64,000 bases of DNA from Setaria digitata (lineage: Eukaryota > Nematoda > Chromadorea > Rhabditida > Setariidae). Positions 1 to 20,200 of this stretch are shown here, piece after piece. Position numbers and translations under genes: made by a program. The number at the start of each line of letters is the position of its first letter. The stretch's first letter is position 1. The stretch lies in contig RCAB01000056.1 in assembly GCA_003640385.1 (NCBI GenBank), forward strand, positions 1 through 64,000, read 5' to 3'. The notes below the pieces were generated by a model. That model was not told the DNA's origin and searched no databases. It saw only the letters and a program-made list of their open reading frames with translations.

Positions 1-2340
1 TGGTACATTTCAGTGAACTTGCTTAATTATTTTTATACTATTGCCCAGTTTATCATTTTTTACTTCTTGATAATTCTAATTAAGGCTAAGGATCGGATAA
101 ATCAATAAGCAGCAGGAATTTAATCAAGCAAAAAGCTTAGCAAAAGCAATCAAGTATCATCTTTATTAGTCAGAAATTAGGATCTCCTTTCAATTTATTT
201 TGACAGAAAGGACTAAAATGTTGATTTCAGTAGTGTAGAAGGAGCAGACAGACTTTCCCAGAGGGATAACGCTCTGATGATAGTCACTCCTATAACCGTT
301 AGCCAATCGTTTGAACCAATTGATGAGTTATCATTAAAGAACTCCTGATAAGGATGATAATCAAACTTTGTTCACTGAAGAAATTATCCACTCAAATTAC
401 AGCAGTTTCTTTCTACCGCTTCATTTTATTAGTTAAATTAATTTATAATTGTTATTTACCAAAAAAATAAATGCACTCAACCACATATCATTTTTTACCT
501 TTTCTTTTTTTTAGTTAGTTATTTTGCCTTTTCTTTTTAGTTACCCAAAATGAGCACAAAGGAGAAAGTATAAAAATACATACTGAAAGATAGATCAAAT
601 CAATTCTTTTTCTCAAAATGAATTAATTTAGCTACCATTATTTCCTTTAAACTTTACAATTTTTTTCCTTTTGAGGACAAAATATGAAAAATTCTGCACT
701 GCAATATGTATAGCTAAGTACGTAATGAAATTCTTCGTCAAAAATTTTTAGTGTAGTTTTTATTATACTCTTATTGTATTTAAAACCTACGAAAATATTG
801 CTGCGCTTAAATTTTCAATCTATTTAATGGCCTGCCCTAAATAGCCTAGTATCTTCCACTGCATCCAACAGTTAATGCCACTGTGAGAGTCGCATCGGTC
901 GAAATTTTATCAGATTTATCAGACTTCAACTATGAATGAAAATGATAATTTGGCAACGTAAATGATAAAATGCAATACATGACAGAAATGAGACAAAATG
1001 AAAAAGTTCGATATGCTAATAACACACACCTACTGCAAAGATTTCCAAATCTAAGCTAGATATCTAGAGACAAAAAAGAAAGTTTAAATATAAATTAAAA
1101 GGGAATTTCGCTAATAAGGAGAAAGGAAAAGGAGTGGGGAGGGGGAGGAAGCGTATTTCAAAAAATCGGAATAATCAAAAAAAGAAATTTAAGGCAAACT
1201 ATTATGATTTAGTTATCATGATTATATTATGCCCAAAAAAATTTAAAAAGAAAAAAAAGAAGTATTAATTCCTAAAAAGAGGAAGAAGATACATAAAATA
1301 TGCTTCATAAATATTGGGTATTAATTATTTAAATTTTTGAAATGACCAAATTAATTTTTCCAAATGTCAAAAACTCATTCAAGGCAACAGAAAAAAAAAA
1401 AATGAAATGACTACCACTACTACCCGCACTATTATTCAACTGGATTTTATCTCTTCTTTCTTGCCTAAATTCGCATCTTTCAAAAAACTTTGATTGACTT
1501 CGGTACCTTGACTGAAGGGGAAATTTTTTCGAACATAAAAAACAAGGAAAGGTAGTATTTTGTGGACAGAAGTAGGAAAGGCATATGGATTTTATAGTTG
1601 ATAATAGTACTGAGAAAATCAGGACCCAAATGTGAAAAGAAACGTGTGGGTCAAAGGACAGCAAATGTTGGATGTTCCTTCGACAGGGACCGCATAGAAG
1701 CAGGTATAAAATACTTTCCGCCTACTGCTTTTTTTTTCTGTATACATTCAAATCGTCCCGATAAATTTTATTTTCTCTTCAATTGATCCGTTCCGAATGT
1801 TTACAGTTCCTTCTTCACCGTTTCTTCCGTCAGCACTGAAATACTCGAGCTCTAAGTTATAAAAATCAGGAAAAGTTTAAATACTTTAACCTAGTCTGAA
1901 GCTTGATCTACATCTCAACCCATACTTTTCAAATGGACAATTTCCAGAGATGATCGCGAAAAAGAAAAAATTCATCTTTAATTCCACGCATCGAAGAGAA
2001 TTTATTACTAATTGCAAAAAGAAAAAAAAAAAAAAAGCAGAACTTATCTCAGAAACGAAACTAAATCGCTAAAACAATGCTTCCGTACTATGCCTTAAGC
2101 AAAACAAAATCTAGAATGACTTGCAAAGCCTCAGCAGCAACATTTCTTGAATTTCTAATTAATAAATGCTTCCGTAATTTAATTGTTGTAGAACCACATG
2201 AATGCGCAATAACACCTATTAATCCGCGGAATTTTTCGTTTTGAAAAACCAACATCTGTTTCTTCGCAACATAAATGGATGATGCAACAAAATCCCGCTC
2301 AAAAACATTACTGATATACTAGCCCATTATTTTTTTAGTC
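1..2340. other. AT-rich non-coding DNA downstream of SERCA
   Basis: I see no supportable gene. The reading frames here are short and low-complexity. One patch at 1618-1712 is less AT-rich than its surroundings and is open on both strands (a plus frame containing the residues KKRVGQRTANVG), but there is no convincing splice framework, so I do not call it a gene. The rest is A/T-run DNA with short poly-A tracts such as the one near 2019-2035. Confidence 0.6.
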
Positions 2341-2585
2341 AAAACAATAATAATATAATTGTAATTAATAAAGATAATAATGGTGATAATGATAATAATA
2401 GTAATAATGATAATAATAATAATAATGATAATAATAACGATTAATAATTAATAATAATAATAAATTAATAGTAAATAATAATAAAAAAATAATAATAAAT
2501 AATAAAAATAAATAATAACAATAAAAAAAATGATGATAATAACAATAATAACAAGAGTATTAATAAGCAACAAATAAATAATAAT
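2341..2585. repeat. Degenerate AAT/GAT trinucleotide repeat tract
   Basis: About 245 bases made almost entirely of AAT, ATA and GAT triplets (runs such as AATAATAATAATGATAATAA) with interruptions by single bases and A-runs. It is an imperfect, probably old microsatellite. No coding frame runs through it. Confidence 0.85.
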
Positions 2586-4109
2586 TCAGGTTTCATGTTA
2601 GCAATTCGGTTAACCAAAAATGTCGCCGGGGAAATTATTCTGTTAGCAAAATTTATAAATTAGATAAAATCATGCATATCAAACAACACATTCTGCATCA
2701 TAATTTATAATGGAAGCAAAATCTCAAAAGCAAGAAAAAATCACTTCATGATAACTGAAATGATTAAAAATATTGATTATTCCAGTGAAATGAAAGAACA
2801 AATAAAAAAACAATAAATAACAATGAAGGTATAAAGTATACTGACACTTGCTCTAAAATATTATCAATTTTCGAAAAAGTGATAAATGATGCGTGGTGAA
2901 TTTGGAAGACTTCAATCAATGACAGTTATTTTATTTAATAGCAAATATAGCCTTCTCTAACACTGATTAATACTTGCTCCATTCAAAAATTAGACAGTGT
3001 TTTCTGAATATAAGTACCTTTCTAATAATTTTTGCGATTTATTTATTATAAGATAACCTAAAATAGCTATAAAAATTCCAGTATTTTTTTTAACTGTACA
3101 CTGGATCTTAAAAAACCTATGTCTATAAATTTCCAATCGACAAGAAAAGGAAAAGGAAATACAGAAAACAACGTTTTTTCTTTGTAAAAAAATCTTTAAA
3201 CATAAGACAACAAACCATCGTTATTTTAAGCAACGAATCTAATCAATGATGCAAGCATCATATTACTTCCGATTCGATATCAAAAGAAAGAAAAGGTGGA
3301 GAAAATGGTGCACAAGGGAAATATGGACTAATTTTCCTGAAATTTTAATTAATTTCGAGAAGTTAATTCCAAATTCCACTTCCGTTTCTGCCTTCCTATC
3401 TTTTGCTAGTGATAAATTATGACTACGAAACCAAAACAACAATTCAATATTACTTCGTCAACAGAAAAGAAAAAAAAAGGAACATATCATTTTCAATCTT
3501 TCTATAGATTGAAATAAGTGAGAATCGGCCAAATAGCTGAAAATTATATAAAATATATTAAACAAAAGTGAAGAGCACTTCTAGTAAAAATATCAAGAGA
3601 AGATAAAGTAAATTTCGTGTCTAGGAAATTTCACTTTTCATAATTTTTTAATGCTTTTCATTTTTTTCTTTTGCTCAACAGTAATTAATTTCGAACAAAG
3701 AGCTGATAAAAACTGAAAAAAAATAATGATCCAAATAATTCAAAGGAAAGAGAAAGAAAAAGGGACATGAAAAAAAATTGGATTTATATGAGGTTAAAGA
3801 GCAAAAAAGGTTACGAAAAAAAATGATGCAATATAAATCTTTAGTGCTAGATTCAGAAAAAAAAAAAAAAAAATTTCTCAGATCAAATTTAAAAACAGTA
3901 AGTCTGGATGATATCAAAGAAAAAAAATGCATAATTTACTGCTCACAGCAACATTTAAGTTTCAAATTTGTTATACCAACCTATAACGAAAATGAATCAT
4001 AACACTCTTCGGATGGCACAGCTGAAAAGTTAAACACGCTTCGGTAGGTCTACATTTAGTTTTTGGCTAAAATGGTCACACAAAGAGTAGAAGGAAAAAA
4101 AACTATTGA
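2586..4109. other. 3' flank of SERCA, no gene seen
   Basis: AT-rich sequence immediately downstream of the SERCA stop codon on the minus strand. It should contain the 3' UTR and poly(A) site; I did not find a clear AATAAA (TTTATT on the plus strand) close to the stop. Two overlapping frames near 3675-4002 are mostly Lys or Phe from A/T runs and are not credible proteins. Confidence 0.5.
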
Positions 4110-11757
<7,648 letters not shown>

Positions 11758-11788
11758 ATTGGTCCCTTTTTTTCAGTACTATTTCGCC

Positions 11789-11794
11789 CTGAAA
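11789..11794 (-). promoter_or_regulatory. Likely trans-splice acceptor of SERCA mRNA
   Basis: On the minus strand the bases TTGTTTCAG lie 31 nt upstream of the SERCA ATG at 11757, giving a leader GGCGAAATAG... that runs uninterrupted into the start codon. TTTCAG close to the ATG is the common form of spliced-leader acceptors in nematodes. It could instead be the acceptor of an ordinary intron behind an untranslated first exon. Confidence 0.5.
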
Positions 11795-13930
11795 CAACAG
11801 GAAATTTAATCAGTACTGGAAGACATCAACAGATATGACTATACGTAAAAAATCAATGTGCAAATTATGTGATATATACAACGAAATGCTGACCAGTTAT
11901 TTCTATGAATGAATGACGTTTACACATAAGGTTATTATAAATAAAATAATGACAACAATATTTTCATTTTTCTCCTTACCAACATGTTATATTTGCTCTC
12001 CCATTTCACACTTAGATTCTCTACCATTCTAAGTTCATTATAATATTGGTCAGTACATTTCATCGAAACAAATTGAAGCAAAAATTCGAAATCAGCATGA
12101 AGAAATGAACAAAATAATAACAACTCTTGTTTTACTTTTTTTTTTTGATGAAACACTGATATATACCTTTGAAATAATTTAACAACTCATTAAACAGAAT
12201 CTAAAAGATTAAAATAGATTAACCAAATGTGTTAAAACTTCTTCAAGTTTCCTTTCACCACCGAAAACGGTAATATATTAAAAAAAAAGGAAGAGAAAAG
12301 AAAGAAAGATCACTAGTGATGAGTGATGAAAGAAACAGAAAATATACAATTGCATCAGTAAGCGATAAGAACCAACGATTGTCATGTGGGACAATTGCTC
12401 TAAGTATACAAAAAATATAAGTTTTCATAATTTACAAGACAGTGAAAGAATAATGGCGGGCAAAAAGACTGAGGCAATTTCCGTGCGTATTAAACGAATG
12501 TGTCGCGAGCAAACAAATAATTTTATAACTGAATTTTTTGGATAATTTCCTTCCTTAACCCATCTCTTCTTTCTGCCCATTCTTTTCAGGAAATTAACTG
12601 AGGAAGTAAAGTAAATGGAAGTAATCTACAGCAAAGAACTAATCTATCAAAGTTTGGTATACGTGTACCAAATCTTACAGGTACTGATTTGATCTCATTT
12701 CAGCTGAAGTCATTTTTTTTTTACCTTGTAAAGAAAATGCGACCAATTAATTTAAAATGAAAAATGAATATGGGGAAAATTAAAATAATACTGAAGTACT
12801 TTTATTTACTATAGTATAGAAAGTAGTTTTTCATTACAGTTTTTCGGATAATAACCCAAAAAACGATCCAAAAGACACGACTCGGCAAAATTATTATAAT
12901 ACCGCATCTTACGGTAGCTCAAAATGACCTTGCAGTACTTCTGAATTTATAATCCGATATCACGTAATTTTTCTGTGGATGAGAATTTTTAGCATTCAAA
13001 TTCTTTTAAGGTGAATGGAAAAGATGACTGGAGCATTTAAGATACTATTTGACGGAAACCTCATCACTGTCTACACCCCTCAATGCATGTAACATCAAGT
13101 TCATAAAGCAAATATTCAAGTTTACTTGCGAATGTTCAATCTTACTATTCCATTCGCTGTGTGAGTTCGTTTAAATCGTGAAATAATGTTTACTTTTGTT
13201 TCCGATTAATTAAATTTCCATTCAGTCAACAAACAAGGTTACAAGGCTCCCGAAAATTTAAAAAAAATATATATATATACCGGAAAATGTCACAATATAC
13301 ATTAGCACTTTCTCAAGCAAAAATTTCACGGCAATAAATAGATAATTTCTGAAGTACACTACGGAAATCTATTCATTTCTTCAAATGACATAAAATGGCT
13401 AAAAACTAGCATTACAGCTTACGAGGAAAAGTTCTTGAAGAAGAGTGAGAACTCCATTATCTTGGATTGGTCATTAAGCAGGAAAAGAAGAAAGAAAGCA
13501 AATAATATTCCAGTTTCGAGTTAAACCTGCAATTAATAACCGCAATGAATTTTCTGGGTTGGAAAGGAGTGAAAAGATGAGTGGAATAATGAGTTTTTTT
13601 ATGCAGTTGCTTTTATTGGTTTTAGGAGGAAAAGCTTTTCACCTGAGCAAAATTTAGTCGTTTCCCAATGGTTGCAGATTCGATCTCCATCGGAAAGGAT
13701 AAATTAATTTAATTGAATGCAGCTTATCGCCATGTGTTTCCCTAACATTTAAACGAATTTGTGATCTCCCTGGTCTATTGTACCGTTAGAACTAAACAAA
13801 TAAGTTTTTAAATACTATGTCAGAAGATTTATTTGAATTGTAAACAGAGAAATATGTGCATCTTGCGGGACGATGCAAGAAAAGAGCTAGTTTTTCCAAC
13901 GGAATTTGAGTTGAAGGATGGAAAATTGAT
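11795..13930. other. Upstream flank of SERCA, AT-rich, no gene seen
   Basis: Non-coding sequence expected to hold the SERCA promoter. No coding exon is supportable. There are short A/T tracts and a TA run at 13267-13278. I cannot identify specific factor sites by eye with any reliability. Confidence 0.5.
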
Positions 13931-14266
13931 GGCCTAGGGCGAAAGGTTAGTGCTAAGAAAATAGTATCACCACCACCTTTCAGGATAAACCTAACGAAAG
14001 AAAACTACTGCGAGAGATCGATCGGCACCGCTAACCGTCTTCTACAAATCACGCATCATACCAGGATACGGCACGATATAACGATGGGCTATGCGGCCCA
14101 AATCGTCATCGTTATTTCCGGTCAGTGTATTTTCAAATTATTCCATATGAGCATTTTTCATTGGTGTGAACGTAGGATTTGTCGAAATTCTCCCATTCGC
14201 TGTCTAAAATTTCTATTGGCTCCGGAAAAGTTAATAAGATTGTGTGATAACCACTTCTTTCTTTAA
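13931..14266 (+). other. GC-richer open segment upstream of SERCA; exon or regulatory block
   Basis: This stretch, especially 13980-14120, is clearly richer in G and C than its surroundings. A plus frame stays open across the whole interval (including the residues ERSIGTANRLLQITHHTRI), with a CCTTTCAG acceptor-like site at 13975-13982 and a GTCAGT donor-like site at about 14121. The minus strand also has an open frame ending at a stop (residues RIAHRYIVPYPGMMRDL) and an AG|GTTTAT donor-like site near 14000, which could end an untranslated first exon of SERCA. The competing readings prevent a firm call. Confidence 0.3.
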
Positions 14267-17200
14267 CTATAAAAAGAAATTTGATATATTCAAACAGTTT
14301 TGCGACTCTCAAAATCAAAACTACATGCTTTGTCTGGTTATTCTGTTGTAGCAATGACTAGAACTAGCAGAAAATTTCTTTTTGTGAAAATTGCCAGCTC
14401 CATATATACAAATTAAACTAACTGTAACTGCCTATTGTATAGAGTAAATGAACAAACGGCTGGAGAGAAAATCGTTTACTGATTGAGTGGAAGTTCCATA
14501 TATGCCTTGTTGTTCAGTGTATGATCATTTCTGGATATAATACTAGGAGAATGATATTCTCATGAGAATTTGAAGGAAATCTTTCTAGTTCTAGTGTGAC
14601 TCGAAACGTAATCGCACTGTCTCTTTAGACAACAATTTATTAAGTAAAAAGAAAAAGAAAAGGGAAAAGAAGAATGGTTATGTGTGAGCAATGAAAACAT
14701 AAAATATTATTCGTTACTGTTTGCGTGAAAAAGAGAAGTGCGAAAACCCGGGAAATAATTGATGCTTGAAAGTGAAAAAGTTCAGTGCAGTTATCACTGT
14801 GGTAGTGACGAGTTGCAATAAAGCGACTGATTAAGAAATTGTGAGTAGTTGCGATGATGTTCGCTTATTCCAGAAGGCGTATGGCATTTTTATACTGAAC
14901 GATTTTTTCTTCATTATCGATCATACAATGATGATTTATGGATCGCATGTAGTAAATCTTACTAACAGAAAGGAAGCAGGCAAGTTTTATTTTTGTTTTT
15001 TTTTCTTTTCTCATCCGTCAAGCTAGATTGTTGTGTTTCATGTTGTTTGTTGTTGATATATTATTGTTATCATTAAATTTTCTTCTAGTTTGATATATTA
15101 TTGTTATTGTGGAATTATCATGTTTTCTGTCGGCTGGATTTTCATGCTAAGTCAATAAACTGAAAAGATTGAAATTGGCATAATTTGCTGTTTCTTAAAT
15201 AAAAGGAAATAACCCTGCAAATATGATTAATAGTAAACAGCTGCTTTTCCTTTTCTTTTCTTTTTAAAAATCAATTTATGTTAGCATTAACTAAGAGGAG
15301 TTTGTTAACGTAATAAATATTATGAAATTTACAATAATAACTATTAGCTCATAGTTGGGTTTAATTTTCTATCAGTTCTGATGTGTCACTAATAACTAAC
15401 TGCAGTAAAATTACAGTAATTTCGTTTCCACAGTATGACATTTTTTGCACAGCTTTGTGAAACTTTAGCTTGGAAAAATTTTACAGAAATTATCAGTTGG
15501 GATGTCAATTTAAGACTGTTCTAGTAGTACAGAATCGATCATACTTTTTCTGTCGAAGAATCAAATACGACAAGAAAGGATGCACTGTAATTATGTAATA
15601 ACTTTATGATTATATAGTTTTTCTATCCCTTCCTCAGTCACTATACATTGAACATTCTACTATGCATTTGTTCAAAAGAGGCCTTTAATGCACGCCATCA
15701 AACTAAATATTATTATCATTTATTAGTTAAGTGAACTATCATAATGGCAACATTCTTTTTGTTTTGCTTGAACATTTGATGTTTTCTTTTTCTCATTATT
15801 CCCTTTCCTCGAAAATTATATCTCAATACTATTGCCAGTGAAATATTTTAATCGTATTGTTTGAATTAATTTACTAGTAGAATACATAGAACATGATAAT
15901 TTATTTCGATAGTAAGGCTTTCAAAAAAAAAACTCATAATCAGAAATTGAACATTTTGTGATGATAGCAATGATAAAATTTATAAAAGAGAAGGTGCAAA
16001 GTTTGGTATTCTAGCATGGTTGGTAATTTTGTGTGCACGCTTTTCATTAGTTTCATTTTAACAAGAGGAAAAAGCTTCTTGCTAATGGCAGTAGTGCTGT
16101 AAAATAAGTTGTAAGAGAGATTACTAGGATTGCTTATGTAACTAAATTCTATCTTTGACCATGTTTTCTTTAATCGCGTGATATTTCACTTATTTTGTTA
16201 CATTGATGGACAGTAAACGATAAATGATTTAGATAATCCTATTACAAGTTATCAACTTTTTTTTTCGAAATTTTTATTTTAGTTACTTTTTGCGCAATTT
16301 TTAATTTAGCTGTCGTCCTATATTCATAATAGTTGATCTTCTTTTTAAAATTATATAAGAATGATTATAAAGAATAGAATTAAGTGTAAATTATAAACTA
16401 AGATTAGTTATGCGACCAGTATAAAAGTATTATTCTTTTAATACCAGCAATCTTAATCAGATTATCAGTATCGTATAATCTAATAGCAATAACCTAGCAA
16501 TGGTTTTCTCTTTTTTTTTTTTTAATTGATGCAATAATGCAAAATTAAAATGCTAACCTCCTGTGCAATTCCTGGTGAATTTATAGAATTTGAACGGAAT
16601 TAATACAGCACATGGACTCGAATGTTGCTAAGTTTTACTTTTTTGCTGTTTAATGTGGAAAATTTTCCATATATTGTCAGAATATGTATCCTGGTTTACT
16701 CTTTTCCAGAACTGAATCATTTCATCGAAAGGATTAGCTGCTTCCAGCAAGACAAATAATAAAACACATGCGCTACTGTAGTAAAATATTTGTTTCTAAG
16801 CTAAATTTGAATTTGATTTAAAAAATGCGAAAATGATTTAAAAAAAAAATGCGAAAATGGGAATTTTTTTCAAAATTTTAAGTGAAAAATAATCAGGGTA
16901 AGAAAGAAAGGTAAACTAAGAAAAAAATCTTCCACATTTTTTTTATTCATCAAGATTTCCTGCTCAAATCAACATAGTGAGCTCGCGGAAATTATGTTAT
17001 AAAGAGCTCTCCCTTTAAAAATACCAATAAAAAAAGCAAGAATCAGATAAAGGCAGTGTAGATTCTAACCATTTAAAAGATTGAAATTATGAGTGCATTG
17101 TGAAGTTTTGTCTAAACTTTTTTTCTGAAGATATTCTAAATCGGGTAGAAAAGAAGTTTTTTTTTTACCGAAGTTTTCTTTGAAAAAAGAGGAAGAAAGG

Positions 17201-20200
17201 AACTATTCATAAGATTTGTTTGTTGAATAAAATGTTAGGTTTCTTTCCAAATAATAAAATTGAATTAATTTTTAAGGAGTTCGAATTTACTTTTTATAGT
17301 AGTAATGATCACTTTACAGTAAAAAGCAGTTCTTTCGAAAACAAACTTTTGAACAAAGTTGCCTTTCTCATTTCTATAATTATTTTTTTTTTTTCACGTA
17401 ACTTTTTTGTGCTTTACGCTTCATTCACTGCTCACTTAATGCTTTTATTAGTTTCTTAACTTACTGCTGTCACTGCTTTACTTTTTTTAATTTTTTATTA
17501 AGTAATCTAACTCACTTAAATTTCTTAATTAAACATTAACTTTGTTTAAATTATTTACTTCGTCAAAACTATGATCACTTAACGACGAATTACAAAATGC
17601 AAATTTGAACTATAAATTTATAATTAATTGCATTTCTTAACTAATGATTAACTTATTAATTTATAACTTGCACTTTATTTATTCAGAATTCAATCTTTTG
17701 CATATGACACAATTTGTAAGTATCAAATTTAAGATTTAAATGATAATTGGTTGTTTTATCATTGAGAGTGATATCTCAGTACACTGAAGTATGTCCTAAG
17801 CAAATCATAAAAGAGTTAAAATTGCTGTGCTTCAGTAGTTACTGAATCTTGACTTACAAGATGCCAAGTGAAGAAGGAAGCTTATGGCACTGCATAATGT
17901 CTAATCTCTTTAGCTTTTAGTGATAGGCATAGTGTCTAATTTTTCTAGCTCTAGTTTTTAATGATAGGTGTTGATGTGTTTTTTTTTTTTTTTCCAAAAG
18001 CTTTAAATTATTTTCCACTTTTCATTTTTTTTTTTTTTTTTTAATTTTTGTGTGGTTGCAAATTTGTTATGAAAAGAATTTTGCTGGAAAAAAAGATAAG
18101 GATAGAAAAATATCATTGCACTGAGTTCACAGCAAAAAATTACAAAGATTTCTGGAACCTACAATGATTACAACAGTAATTAGGCTTATCAGGAATTTAA
18201 ACGATCTTAAAATGAAGAAAAGATCAATTATAGATTGACTGAAACGGATATCATAATTCAATTCTTTGATGAGGAGACGTCATCATGAGTTAGAATGCAA
18301 AATCAAGATTTACATATGTCAATTGTGCAAATTAATTTTTGTGCAAAACTTCAATTAATCTGACGAGGATATATCTATTTTAATGAATTGGTTAAAATTT
18401 AATTGTCATTTCTCTTTTTATATTTGGGCTAAATTTGATTAAATTGAAATTGCTTGAAAATTTTAAAGCTCGTTTTAAATGTCTTAATAAATACAATATA
18501 AAAAAAAAAGATTGCTAGTTGGAATGAAAGATGTAGACAATTCTGAATTCATCATTATTATTTTCGTTTTAGTCATTATTCTTATAAAAATTATAATGTA
18601 ATTTAATACCTTACAACTATCTCTGTCATTTTTCTGTCAGGTACTCTCAGGTAACTAACTTTTTCTTGCTTTTTTTTTTGAGTGGCAACTCTCGACGAGA
18701 ATTTTCACTGCTCTGTCAACCATTGTTGACAGCTTGTACAAAAATTTCCATCTTTAACTTTGAGATGAATTCTTTTATCGTTTGTTCTTAAAAAAAAAAA
18801 TTTGTTTCAAATAATACTGAACAAATATTTACTCTTAAGAATTTTTAGAAATTTCGAAAAAAGAATTTTCTTTTAATGCTCTTATAATGCAATTTTCACT
18901 AAAGCAGGCTAATTATTTGAAGCTAAACGCAAATTCAGTGATATTCAAATTGGTCATTTACCAAAAATGTTTGATGATAAATGTGAAAATTAAAAAAAAA
19001 AATCTCAGAAATAAGTATGGTTTAATATTTTCCCAAAAAATGAATGGATTGATGGATAAGTCATAAATCCTTTCTGCAATAAAAAAAAAAAAAAAAAAAA
19101 GTTGGGCGAAAAGGGTGACCAAATAAATATGCGCAAAAAAAAGGAAATTTCTTATAAAAATTAATTAAAAGAAAACGATTTAAGAATTCTTCACAAAAAT
19201 ATATCAATTCCACACTTTTCAAGATATATTTAATTTTTTTCCTTTTTTTAAAGTGCTTATTTTCAATCAAAAAAAAAGACCTAAAAAAGGAATAGTACAA
19301 TAAATCAAAGTATAACAAGACTGACTAACAAGTGCCAATAAAAATTTACAAATTTATCTTAATTGTTGCATAAATTTGTTAAATTTTATGGAATCAGTAA
19401 TCATTTCTGTTCAAAACGACCTCTTTGTTTCCTGCCAAAAATTCATTCTAATCATTTTCTAGTTAATTCCTCTTTTTTTTTTTTTCACTGATGGATATTT
19501 GCTTATTTTTTAAGAAAAAAAAAAAGCAGGAAATGACTCTGGAATGAAAATTGCTAATTGGAATTGGCCCTCATCTCTTATAATTCAAAAAGAAAGAAGG
19601 AGCATAATGAGAAATTAATTAAACGAAATAAGTGCTTAATCATCAGATCAGAAGATGCCAAAAATGGAATGAACTAAAAATTTAATAATGTTACGGGAAG
19701 TAATTATTAATATAAATATTAACTGACTTGTACATTTCATACATTCACTCAAATGTAAAGTAATATGATAGCATAAGGTCATTTTTTTTTTATTTCACCG
19801 AATTCATTCCCCTTATCAAATAATCACTGAGTATAATTTAGTGGTATCAAAATCCAAGTTTATTTTTCATGTAATTATCTTAGTTAAGGTTGATTAAGGA
19901 GTAGTGACTTGCCGAATGTCAGCTAATAAGTGATAATCTTGGCATGTCTCACGCACACCTGAACAACGCTCTGTACTTTCAAATTAAACTCAAAAATAAT
20001 TTAAGCACGCAGAAAAATGAAAGACATTAATAGCAGAGAAGCTGTTTGGATATAACGTGGACTTTCACGTGATTCATTTTAACGCAATCATCCTTTTTTG
20101 GGGAAATCTGAATTTGCATTCGAGTAGTCGAAACTTCACGCTAAGTAGTGGGATGTGAAAGTGAAGGAAAAGAGGCTTAGTCTATCAGAGTGAGCTTATC

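Noticed and set aside
1329..1786. Overlapping plus and minus frames of 62-111 codons
   Set aside because: Both are low-complexity at one end, lack splice sites or motifs, and overlap each other; one cannot choose between them.
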